Origin: Clostridiales bacterium UBA1774
Lineage (GTDB): Bacteria > Bacillota > Clostridia > Oscillospirales > Oscillospiraceae
DNA length: 20,874 nt
NCBI GenBank assembly: GCA_002314635.1
Contig: DCGQ01000021.1
Span: 49,641 to 70,514 of the forward strand
Reading direction: 5' to 3'
Below, piece by piece: positions 1-5,973 of the stretch; position 1 is the stretch's first letter, and every line of letters starts with the position of its first letter. The notes under the pieces were generated by a model. The model made no database searches, had not been told where the DNA came from, and saw nothing but the letters and a program-made list of their open reading frames with translations. Made by a program: the position numbers and the translations under genes.

Positions 1-28
1 CCCGCCGCAGAAGCGGCGGGCGAGTTTT
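1..28 (+). terminator. Terminator of the gene upstream of the window
   Basis: A perfect 8-bp GC stem (CCCGCCGC at 1-8, GCGGCGGG at 13-20) closes a 4-base AGAA loop and is followed after CGAG by four T residues (25-28). This is a short rho-independent terminator shape. It most likely ends a plus-strand gene lying left of the window, since the next plus-strand gene only starts at 64. Confidence 0.65.
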
Positions 29-63
29 CATTGCGCACCATTTCTGAACAGGAGGATTTCCCT

Positions 64-1092
64 ATGCATATGTATAACTGGCTGGACGAGCAGGTCTACG
101 CCCGCGAGAAGATGATGTTCCCCATCCTGTCCTACCCGGCGGTGCAGCTGCTGTTTGTCACCGTCAAGGAGCTGGTCACGTCCCCCGGTCAGATGGCGCT
201 GGGTATGCGCCTGATCGCCGACCGGTATAAGATGCCCGCCGCCCTGAGCTACATGGATCTGAGCGTGGAGGCGGAGGCCTTCGGCGCTACCTGCGTGTAT
301 CAGGCGGACGAAGTGCCCACCATCATCGGCCGCCTGGTCTCTACGGAGGAGGAGATCGACGCGCTGAAGGTGCCCTCCGTGGGCGCAGGCCGCACCGGCA
401 CCAATGTGACCGCCATCCGCATGGCCACCCGTCTGATCCATGACCGCCCCATCATCGCCAACTGCATCGGCCCCTTCTCTCTGGCCGGTCGTCTGATGAA
501 TGTGAACGACATTCTGCTGAAAACGCTGGAGGAGCCGGAGCTGGTACACAAGGTTCTGCGGAAAGCCACCGATTTCATCCACGAGTATATCGCCGCTCTG
601 AAGGGCGCAGGTGCCAACGGCGTGATCCTTGCCGAGCCGCTGGCCGGTCTGCTGAGTCCCGCGCTGATGCAGGAGTTCTCCAGCGACTATGTGCGGGAGA
701 TCGTGGACGAGCATCAGGACCGCTCCTTCCTCATCATCTACCACAACTGCGCCGGGGGCACCGAGCGTCTGGTGGAGCCTATGCTCAGTACCAACTGCCG
801 CGCCTTCCACTTCGGCGAAAAGGCTGACATTGAGCAGCTTCTGAAAACCATGCCGGAAAAGTACCTGATCATGGGCAACCTCAGCGCTGCCAGCGTATTC
901 AAGCACGGCACGCCCCAGCAGGTGCGGATGGACACCCAGCGTCTGCTGCTGAAATGCATGAACTACAAGAACTTCATGATCTCCTCCGGCTGCGACATTC
1001 CTGCCGATACCGATCTGGACTGCGTGGACGCATTCTTCGAGACCGCACAGGCCGGTTACTACAAGCGTATGCTCTGGGACACCATCTCCTGA
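64..1092 (+). CDS. Uroporphyrinogen decarboxylase family protein, MtaA/CmuA-like
   Basis: A 342-residue protein of the URO-D/MtaA superfamily, whose members are either uroporphyrinogen decarboxylases or zinc methyltransferases that move methyl groups from corrinoid proteins. The MtaA-type zinc ligand set is visible: His227-x-Cys229 in a YHNC motif and Cys310 in an SSGCDIP motif. This points to methyl transfer rather than haem synthesis. The reading frame opens at 31, but the ATG at 64 is preferred because AGGAGG lies just upstream (about 50-55); an ATG at 70 is also possible. No promoter is obvious in the 35 bases after the upstream terminator. No corrinoid protein, activator or partner methyltransferase is adjacent, so substrate and acceptor are unknown. 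A perfect terminator follows. Family assignment is firm; the reaction is inferred. Confidence 0.88.
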   Translation: MHMYNWLDEQVYAREKMMFPILSYPAVQLLFVTVKELVTSPGQMALGMRLIADRYKMPAALSYMDLSVEAEAFGATCVYQADEVPTIIGRLVSTEEEIDALKVPSVGAGRTGTNVTAIRMATRLIHDRPIIANCIGPFSLAGRLMNVNDILLKTLEEPELVHKVLRKATDFIHEYIAALKGAGANGVILAEPLAGLLSPALMQEFSSDYVREIVDEHQDRSFLIIYHNCAGGTERLVEPMLSTNCRAFHFGEKADIEQLLKTMPEKYLIMGNLSAASVFKHGTPQQVRMDTQRLLLKCMNYKNFMISSGCDIPADTDLDCVDAFFETAQAGYYKRMLWDTIS

Positions 1093-1113
1093 GAGGATTT
1101 TCCCGGGTAATAC

Positions 1114-1155
1114 AATTCCCCCGCTCTGCTTCATGGCAGAGCGGGGGAATTTTTT
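1114..1155 (+). terminator. Rho-independent terminator after the MtaA-like gene
   Basis: A perfect 16-bp stem (1114-1129 with 1136-1151) closes a 6-base TTCATG loop. The right arm runs into a T tract ending at 1155. It lies 21 bases after the stop codon of the plus-strand URO-D gene and just before the convergent decarboxylase gene. On the minus strand the hairpin is followed by GTATTACCC, a poor U tract, so it works best for the plus strand. Confidence 0.92.
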
Positions 1156-1162
1156 CAAAAGC

Positions 1163-2299
1163 TCAGTTGAACAGGCTCAGCAGCACGCCGGCTGCCACAG
1201 CGGAGCCGATGACGCCGGCCACATTGGGGCCCATGGCGTGCATCAGCAGGAAGTTCTTCGGGTTTTCCTTCTGGCCTACCACCTGACTGACGCGGGCGGC
1301 CATGGGAACGGCGGACACACCGGCGGAGCCGATCAGGGGGTTGATCTTGTCCCCGTCCTTCAGGAACAGGTTCATGAACTTGGCCAGCAGCACGCCGCCG
1401 GCGGTGCCGCCGCCGAAGGCGATGACGCCCATGATCACGATCTCGATGGTTTTCAGGGTGAGGAAGGTCTCCGCCTTGGCGGAAGCACCCACGGCCATAC
1501 CCAGCAGGATGGTGACGATGTTGCACAGGGCGTTGGAAGCGGTGTCGCTGAGCCGGTTGGTCAGGCCGCTTTCCTTAAACAGGTTGCCCAGCATCAGCAT
1601 ACCCACCAGCGGGATCGCATCGGGCACCAGCAGGGCCACCACGATGGTAGCCACGATGGGGAACAGGATCTTTTCCTTCTTGCTCACCGGGCGGAGCTGC
1701 TTCATGACGATCTGCCGCTCCTCCTTGGTGGTAAGGGCCTTCATGATGGGCGGCTGGATGATGGGTACCAGCGCCATGTAGGAATAGGCAGCGATGGCCA
1801 CGGCGGGCAGGATCTGCTTGGCCATGCGGGTGCAGGTCAGAATGGCGGTGGGGCCGTCAGCACCGCCGATAATGGCGATGGAACCGGCCTCCTGCGCATT
1901 GAAGCCCAGCAGGATCGCGCCGATGAAGGTGATGAAAATGCCGAACTGAGCGCCCGCGCCCAGCAGCAGGCTCTTGGGGTTGGCGATCAGGGGGCCGAAG
2001 TCCGTCATCGCGCCGACGCCCATGAAGATCAGCGGCGGCAGAATACCGATCTCATCCAGCAGGAAGAAATACCGCAGCAGACCGGCGGCCTCCGTCTCGG
2101 TGGCCTCGTTGAAGATCGTACTGCCGAACAGGTTACTCAGCAGCATACCGAAGGCAATGGGGATCAGCAGCAGCGGCTCAAACTCCTTCGCCAGCGCCAG
2201 ATACAGCAGCACGCAGGCGATGGCCACCATCACCAGCTGCCTCCAGTCAAACAGCGCAAAACCGCTGGAACGCACAAAGCTCAAAAGTCCATCCAGCAT
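1163..2299 (-). CDS. Sodium ion-translocating decarboxylase beta subunit (OadB/GcdB/MmdB family)
   Basis: A 378-residue polytopic membrane protein with the signatures of the beta subunit of biotin-dependent Na+-pumping decarboxylases (oxaloacetate, methylmalonyl-CoA, glutaconyl-CoA). This subunit decarboxylates carboxybiotin and couples the reaction to Na+ export. Seen directly: the GGADGP loop with Asp148, equivalent to the essential aspartate of OadB; GAQFGIF just before it (117-122); and the conserved C-terminal IGSAGVSAVPMAARVSQ and HAMGPNVAG segments. The frame opens at 2341, but the ATG at 2299 has AAGGAGG about 8 bases upstream and lies 4 bases after the preceding stop. It follows the OadG/biotin-carrier-like gene in one transcript. 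No carboxyltransferase alpha subunit is in the window, so which acid is decarboxylated cannot be told. Confidence 0.93.
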   Translation of the reverse strand: MLDGLLSFVRSSGFALFDWRQLVMVAIACVLLYLALAKEFEPLLLIPIAFGMLLSNLFGSTIFNEATETEAAGLLRYFFLLDEIGILPPLIFMGVGAMTDFGPLIANPKSLLLGAGAQFGIFITFIGAILLGFNAQEAGSIAIIGGADGPTAILTCTRMAKQILPAVAIAAYSYMALVPIIQPPIMKALTTKEERQIVMKQLRPVSKKEKILFPIVATIVVALLVPDAIPLVGMLMLGNLFKESGLTNRLSDTASNALCNIVTILLGMAVGASAKAETFLTLKTIEIVIMGVIAFGGGTAGGVLLAKFMNLFLKDGDKINPLIGSAGVSAVPMAARVSQVVGQKENPKNFLLMHAMGPNVAGVIGSAVAAGVLLSLFN

Positions 2300-2303
2300 G
2301 TTC

Positions 2304-2786
2304 TCAGCCCTCCTTTTCCTGCAGTACCGCCAGCAGCGCATTGACTGCCACGGCGTCTCCCGGCTGCACCGGGATCTTGCTCACGATGCCGTCCGCCGGG
2401 GCGGGGATCTCATATTCGCTGCCGCCCACATTCAGAAGCAGCAGCACATCGCCCTCCCGCACGGCAGCGCCCTCGGCGGCGTTTCGTGCGGAAACCGTGC
2501 CCTCTGCCGGGCTGAGAACGCCCAGCTTCCCATCGGGCACCACGGGCAGCGCCGCAGGTGCCGCAGGCTTCTCCGCAGCGGGTGCTTCCGCAGCGGCGGA
2601 CTTCCGGTTCATCAGAGCGTGCATCAGTTTGATCGCGTACATAATTGCGGTCAGCGCCACCATACAGACTACCATGCCGATAATGGCAACGATCACCGCG
2701 CCCCAGAGCTTTTCTCCGGCGGTCATGGTTTCCAGGATTGACGGATCGCGCAGGCGTTCCAGAATGCTCAAGTCGATTCCTCCCAT
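2304..2786 (-). CDS. Membrane-anchored biotinyl/lipoyl-domain protein (OadG-BCCP-like) lacking the biotin lysine
   Basis: 160 residues: one membrane helix (about 28-52) placed as in the OadG/MmdD small subunit, an Ala/Pro linker (63-82) typical of biotin carriers, then a biotinyl/lipoyl-like beta domain (about 84-156) with EIPAPADGIV and GDAV segments. Where biotin carriers have AMKM with the modified lysine, this protein reads NVGGSE (119-124), so no lysine is present at the acceptor site. It is adjacent to, and 4 bases upstream of, the beta subunit, so a structural role in the pump is likely, but it cannot itself be the biotin carrier by the usual chemistry. Start: the ATG at 2786 has a modest GGGGGAAA upstream. 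A TTG at 2771, with GGAGG 7 bases before it, is a credible alternative that removes five residues. Confidence 0.82.
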   Translation of the reverse strand: MGGIDLSILERLRDPSILETMTAGEKLWGAVIVAIIGMVVCMVALTAIMYAIKLMHALMNRKSAAAEAPAAEKPAAPAALPVVPDGKLGVLSPAEGTVSARNAAEGAAVREGDVLLLLNVGGSEYEIPAPADGIVSKIPVQPGDAVAVNALLAVLQEKEG

Positions 2787-2825
2787 GCTGTTTCCCCCGT
2801 TTTTGAACCATACGGGTGTTTTAGT

Positions 2826-2854
2826 AGTTTACTCGACTTTAGCCATGAAGTAAA
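2826..2854 (-). promoter_or_regulatory. Possible promoter for the decarboxylase gene pair
   Basis: On the minus strand TTTACT (2849-2854) and TAAACT (2826-2831) are separated by 17 bases. Each matches the sigma-70 consensus at four of six positions. It lies at the 3' end of the preceding small gene, 40 bases before the ATG at 2786. The match is weak, and read-through from the small gene is an equal possibility. Confidence 0.28.
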
Positions 2855-3087
2855 GACTTTTTTCGCTCCGGATCGGATAAAAAATCCGTGATAATGTCAT
2901 ATACGTGCACCGGCTCCACCCGCTCCCGGTTCAGTGCTGCCGCCAGCAGGCAGACGAACTCCCGATCCTCGCTGATATCCTCTACAAAGACCCTCTGACC
3001 GGTGCCGTCCCTGCCACGGATGCCCCAGCCCCGGTATGCGCCGATGATCTCGGAATGGCAGCGGGTGGAAAAGACGCGGTATTTCAT
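2839..3087 (-). CDS. Small conserved-type protein, possibly DUF6514 family
   Basis: 82 residues, soluble, no signal peptide or membrane helix. It begins MKYRVFSTRC and has a central VEDISEDREFV segment and a C-terminal PVHVYDIITDFLSD. From memory this pattern resembles DUF6514, a small clostridial family of unknown function; I could not check this. The frame opens at 3120, but the ATG at 3087 has GGAGGT followed by CAAAAGC, so it is the likely start. It sits between the terminator of the P-loop gene and the decarboxylase genes (52 bases to the next ATG), and no terminator follows it, so it may be co-transcribed with the decarboxylase pair. No clear promoter is visible in 3088-3175. No function is proposed. 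Confidence 0.75.
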   Translation of the reverse strand: MKYRVFSTRCHSEIIGAYRGWGIRGRDGTGQRVFVEDISEDREFVCLLAAALNRERVEPVHVYDIITDFLSDPERKKSLLHG

Positions 3088-3173
3088 GCTTTTGACCTCC
3101 GTTTTTCTGTTTATGACCACACCCTACCATGCTTCGCCCCGCTTCGCCAGAAAAACCGTTCGCCTTTTCCGCT

Positions 3174-3213
3174 GAAAAAACGACAGCATCGCAAGATTCT
3201 GCGATGCTGTCGT
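3174..3213 (-). terminator. Rho-independent terminator after the P-loop gene
   Basis: A perfect 14-bp stem (ACGACAGCATCGCA at 3180-3193 and its complement at 3200-3213) closes a 6-base loop. On the minus strand it is followed by a six-U run (3174-3179). It starts 22 bases after the stop codon of the 3235-3645 gene. Confidence 0.93.
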
Positions 3214-3234
3214 CTGTCAAAGCAATATGTTGGC

Positions 3235-3645
3235 TCAGAAGAACTTTTTGATGCCCTCGGTAGCTTCCTCGATGGGTGCGGACAGGGTCAGCGTGAAGGT
3301 AATGCCTTCCCGGGCGCTGAACACATCCAGCCAGTTGAGGAAATCCTCGGTGGCGGCAATGTCCATCTTCTCCACGATCTTATACAGATTATCAATAAAC
3401 ACATGGGTGATGTCGTAGTTGCTGGCGTGCATGGCGCTGATGAAGCCCTTCAGGAACTCGGTGGAACCGAAATCGTAGTTGTTGGCCACGATCAGCCGCG
3501 CCTGATGGGGAATATCGTAAGTCAGACTGCTTTCCTTCTCAATTACCGTAACATCGCCCTGAGATTCCTTCAGCGCATTCTCCACCATTTCGATGAGAAG
3601 CTTGGTCTTCCCGGAGCCCTTCACGCCCATGATTACCTTGACCAT
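3235..3645 (-). CDS. Small P-loop NTPase of unknown role
   Basis: 136 residues, soluble. The N-terminus holds a textbook Walker A motif, GVKGSGKT (7-14), and a hydrophobic strand ending HVFIDN could be the Walker B site. It is too short for most named P-loop families and shows no DNA-binding or sensor domain. The ATG at 3645 is chosen over the upstream in-frame start at 3687 because AAAGGAG lies just before it. It has its own extended -10 promoter (3708-3736) and a strong terminator, so it is a monocistronic unit between the nadE operon and the decarboxylase genes. The nucleotide-binding assignment is strong; biological role unknown. Confidence 0.8.
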   Translation of the reverse strand: MVKVIMGVKGSGKTKLLIEMVENALKESQGDVTVIEKESSLTYDIPHQARLIVANNYDFGSTEFLKGFISAMHASNYDITHVFIDNLYKIVEKMDIAATEDFLNWLDVFSAREGITFTLTLSAPIEEATEGIKKFF

Positions 3646-3707
3646 GTCCCGTCTCCTTTGCAAATGTGAATTTTCCGGTTCTTTCACCGGTTACTTTTCT
3701 TGATATC

Positions 3708-3736
3708 AATATAACATTTTTCCCGCTGTGATTCAA
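3708..3736 (-). promoter_or_regulatory. Extended -10 promoter for the P-loop gene
   Basis: On the minus strand TTGAAT (3731-3736) and TATATT (3708-3713) are separated by 17 bases. A TG dinucleotide one base before the -10 box adds an extended -10 element. It lies 63 bases before the ATG at 3645 and just after the end of nadE. Confidence 0.75.
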
Positions 3737-3762
3737 CCGGAAATCGTCTCTTTTTCCGGATA

Positions 3763-4491
3763 TTATTCGCCGTAAACCGGGGGCATTTTCATCTTGTGGG
3801 CGCTGCGCTTATGGTAGCGGTCAATGACGGCCTGCTCCGCCTCGCTGACGGGGAGACCCTGCACTGCCCGGTCGATGGCGGCATAGCTGACGCCCATCTC
3901 CTGCTCGTCCGTCTGCCCCTCAAAGAGACCGGCGGAGGGAGCCTTGGTCACGATGTTCCGGGGCGCATTCAGGTAACGCAGGAAGGCATAGACCTCCTCC
4001 ACCGTCAGGTCGCCGATGGGATTGAAGTCGCAGGCGCCGTCGCCCCACTTGGTAAAGTAACCCATATAGCGCTCGCTGCGGTTGCCGGTTCCGGCCACCA
4101 GTCTCCGCTCCGCCGCGCCGATGGCATACAGGGTGGTCATCCGCAGACGGGGGTTCATATTGGTCAGCGCGTCCCTGTTCAGCGCGGTCACGCTGCCCAG
4201 CGCCGCTTCCATGGCCTCCTTCACCGGGGTCAGATCCACGGTGCGGGTCTCGATGCCGAACTGCTCCGCCACAGCCAGCGCGTCCGCCATATCCTCGCCG
4301 AAGTTCCGCTTGGACTGGCAGGGCAGAGCCACGCCCACCGTATCCTGACAGGCCAGCTTGCACAGGATACCCACCAGCGCACTGTCCTTGCCGCCGCTGT
4401 TGCCGTAGACAATGCCGGTGCAGCCGCTTTCCGCCAGCCGCTCCCGGATAAAGGCGATTCGATTCTCGGTTTCCTTCTGATAGTCACGCAT
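3763..4491 (-). CDS. nadE: NAD(+) synthetase, ammonia-dependent type
   Basis: 242 residues, soluble. NadE adenylates nicotinic acid adenine dinucleotide with ATP and amidates it to NAD, the last step of NAD synthesis. The ATP pyrophosphatase loop NSGGKDS (31-37) is at the N-terminus, and the typical GTGNRSERYMGYFTKWGDG and NPIGDLTVEEV segments follow. There is no N-terminal glutaminase domain, so free ammonia should be the nitrogen donor. The ATG at 4491 has GGGAG upstream; a TTG at 4512 overlapping the previous stop is a weaker alternative. It is the last gene of the MATE/membrane protein/HAD/nadE operon. Only a weak 7-bp hairpin (3737-3759 region, no U tract) follows, and it overlaps the start of the next gene's promoter zone. 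Confidence 0.93.
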   Translation of the reverse strand: MRDYQKETENRIAFIRERLAESGCTGIVYGNSGGKDSALVGILCKLACQDTVGVALPCQSKRNFGEDMADALAVAEQFGIETRTVDLTPVKEAMEAALGSVTALNRDALTNMNPRLRMTTLYAIGAAERRLVAGTGNRSERYMGYFTKWGDGACDFNPIGDLTVEEVYAFLRYLNAPRNIVTKAPSAGLFEGQTDEQEMGVSYAAIDRAVQGLPVSEAEQAVIDRYHKRSAHKMKMPPVYGE

Positions 4492-4508
4492 GATTCGTAT
4501 TCTCCCTG

Positions 4509-5126
4509 TCAAGATAGTACCGCAGCAGCGGCCTGTGTCAGCTCCGCAAAATCGGAAATCTCATAGTCCGCGCCGGTGACGCTGCCGAAGCCGTAACCGG
4601 CATGGATGAAGGGCAGCCCCGCTTCCCGGGCTGCGGCCTGATCAGAGGGCATATCCCCCACATAGACTGCCTTTTCAATGCCGTAATGGGTGCAGATAAA
4701 GCGGATATTGGCGCTTTTCCCGTTTTCCGGACTGCCCAGATAGGCATAGTCCGTAAACTGCGCCTCCAGTCCGTGGGCGTGGAGGAAGGCGGGAACATAG
4801 CCTTCGATACAGTTGGACACGATAAACAGTCCGTATTCCCGGCTCAGTGCCGTCAGCGTTTCCTCCACATGGGGAAACAGCCTGCCGCCGGTACGGTACA
4901 GATCTGCCGCTTCCTCCCGGCAGCCCTCCCGGAACAGGGGCAGGGACTCACTCAGCGGCCTGTCCGGCATCAGCTTCCGCGCCGCTTCCGTATCGGTCAT
5001 ACCCATAAAGCCGCGCATCTCCGCTTCCGTGACGCTGCGGCCCAGCACTCTTGTCCACGCAGGGACGATGGCGGCGCAGCTGTCCCACAGCGTCCCGTCC
5101 AGATCAAACAGAATGGCCTTTTCCAT
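4509..5126 (-). CDS. HAD-family hydrolase, phosphoglycolate phosphatase-like
   Basis: 205 residues, soluble. HAD motif I is at the extreme N-terminus, FDLDGT with Asp8 and Asp10, followed by a helical cap region (about 15-80). Motif II is the strand ending IVSNC, motif III a lysine in ENGKS, and motif IV YVGDMPSDQAAA with the metal-binding aspartates. This is the layout of a Gph-type small-molecule phosphatase; the substrate cannot be read from sequence. The ATG at 5126 has GGGAG upstream and overlaps the 3' end of the preceding membrane protein gene by 23 bases, so translation is probably coupled. nadE follows after 17 bases. Neighbours hint at nucleotide or cofactor metabolism, but this is guesswork. 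Confidence 0.88.
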   Translation of the reverse strand: MEKAILFDLDGTLWDSCAAIVPAWTRVLGRSVTEAEMRGFMGMTDTEAARKLMPDRPLSESLPLFREGCREEAADLYRTGGRLFPHVEETLTALSREYGLFIVSNCIEGYVPAFLHAHGLEAQFTDYAYLGSPENGKSANIRFICTHYGIEKAVYVGDMPSDQAAAREAGLPFIHAGYGFGSVTGADYEISDFAELTQAAAAVLS

Positions 5127-5973
5127 GATGGTCTCCCTTTCCTCCCGGCAGTTTCCCCGGCAGCTTTCCCGGCAGCTCCGGCAGCTTCAGCTCGTCATAG
5201 ACCGCTTTCAGCCGCCTGCGCTGGTGCAGGATCAGCACCGCCAGACTTTTCTTGTGGCGGCACAGCTTTTCCTGACAGTTCTCGCAGCGGAGGCTGCGGT
5301 TGGTGGTCTCGCTGAACCGCTCCGGGTGCAGGGCGTAAAGCACCTCCCACTCGATCAGCAGCGCCAGACCCAGACCCAGCAGGGACCAGCCGTACACATT
5401 GGGGACGAATGCCAGCGGCGTGAACATCATGGCATAGTCCCAGTTATAAATGCGGCAGGTGCCGCAGCACTTGTTCTTCATCATCCAGCTCTGGAAGGGG
5501 CAGAAGAACAGAATGCAGATCATATCGCAGATGGAATAGGCAAGGCTCAGCAGGAGCAGCAGACCCTGATCCAGAATGCCGGTGAAATACAGCACGCCGA
5601 CGATGCTGTTCAGTCCCAGCCAGCTTCCGGCGCAGCGCAGCACCTCCCGCCTTGTGGATTCCTTCGGCGGCTTGATATGCTCCGGCAGGGCGGGCACATA
5701 GTTCCGCCGAAACTGCTTCTGGCAGCCCTTACTCTCCATCCTGGAGGGGAAGAACCGCAGTATCATTTCCAGCACGAAGGCCAGCCAGATCAGCAGCATC
5801 AGACCCCGGTGCGTCTCCACCATGGAGTAGCCTACGCTCTCCCGCCGGATGCGCCGCAGCACATATACCGTGCCGTAACCCAGAAACAGGACACAGCGGA
5901 ACACCATTTTCCAGAAATGCATCAGGGAAATGGGCGAAAAACGGCGGATTACGCTGACATGCTTCTTCTTCAC
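5104..5973 (-). CDS. Cysteine-rich multi-pass membrane protein of unknown function
   Basis: 289 residues with about five hydrophobic segments (roughly 21-37, 57-75, 119-132, 137-157, 182-212). Two cysteine groups look like metal or redox sites: Cys158 and Cys169-Cys170-x2-Cys173 next to the fourth membrane segment, and Cys230-x2-Cys233-x4-Cys238 with His240 in the C-terminal tail. The tail ends in an LPGK repeat and His/Lys-rich residues. I do not recognise a named family. The frame extends to 6150, but the real start is probably the GTG at 5973: AGGAG lies 9 bases upstream, and the GTGA overlap with the stop of the MATE gene is typical of coupled genes. It also overlaps the following HAD gene by 23 bases. 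Position behind a transporter suggests an accessory role, which is unproven. Confidence 0.78.
   Translation of the reverse strand: MKKKHVSVIRRFSPISLMHFWKMVFRCVLFLGYGTVYVLRRIRRESVGYSMVETHRGLMLLIWLAFVLEMILRFFPSRMESKGCQKQFRRNYVPALPEHIKPPKESTRREVLRCAGSWLGLNSIVGVLYFTGILDQGLLLLLSLAYSICDMICILFFCPFQSWMMKNKCCGTCRIYNWDYAMMFTPLAFVPNVYGWSLLGLGLALLIEWEVLYALHPERFSETTNRSLRCENCQEKLCRHKKSLAVLILHQRRRLKAVYDELKLPELPGKLPGKLPGGKGDHHGKGHSV
5144..5187 (-). repeat. Short 12-bp tandem repeat encoding LPGK units
   Basis: Three near-identical 12-base units beginning CCCGGCAG on the plus strand (5144-5155, 5156-5167, 5168-5179), followed by a partial copy. On the coding strand they encode successive LPGK units in the C-terminal tail of the cysteine-rich membrane protein. 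The repeat ends 18 bases before the ATG of the overlapping HAD gene. Confidence 0.75.

Noticed and set aside
28..1158. A 376-codon minus-strand open frame opposite the first URO-D gene
   Set aside because: Antisense shadow of a gene with recognisable zinc motifs; no ribosome site and it runs through the terminator hairpin.
1133..2344. A 403-codon plus-strand open frame antisense to the decarboxylase beta subunit
   Set aside because: Extreme Gly/His/Gln/Asp composition with no domain; the opposite strand encodes an unmistakable OadB-family protein.
3131..3148. Direct repeat GCTTCGCC in the gap upstream of the small DUF-like gene
   Set aside because: Two copies of 8 bases in a GC-rich gap, with no promoter box nearby; likely chance.
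3737..3759. CCGGAAA/TTTCCGG hairpin after nadE as a terminator
   Set aside because: Only 7 bp with a 9-base loop and no U tract on the minus strand; too weak to list as a terminator.
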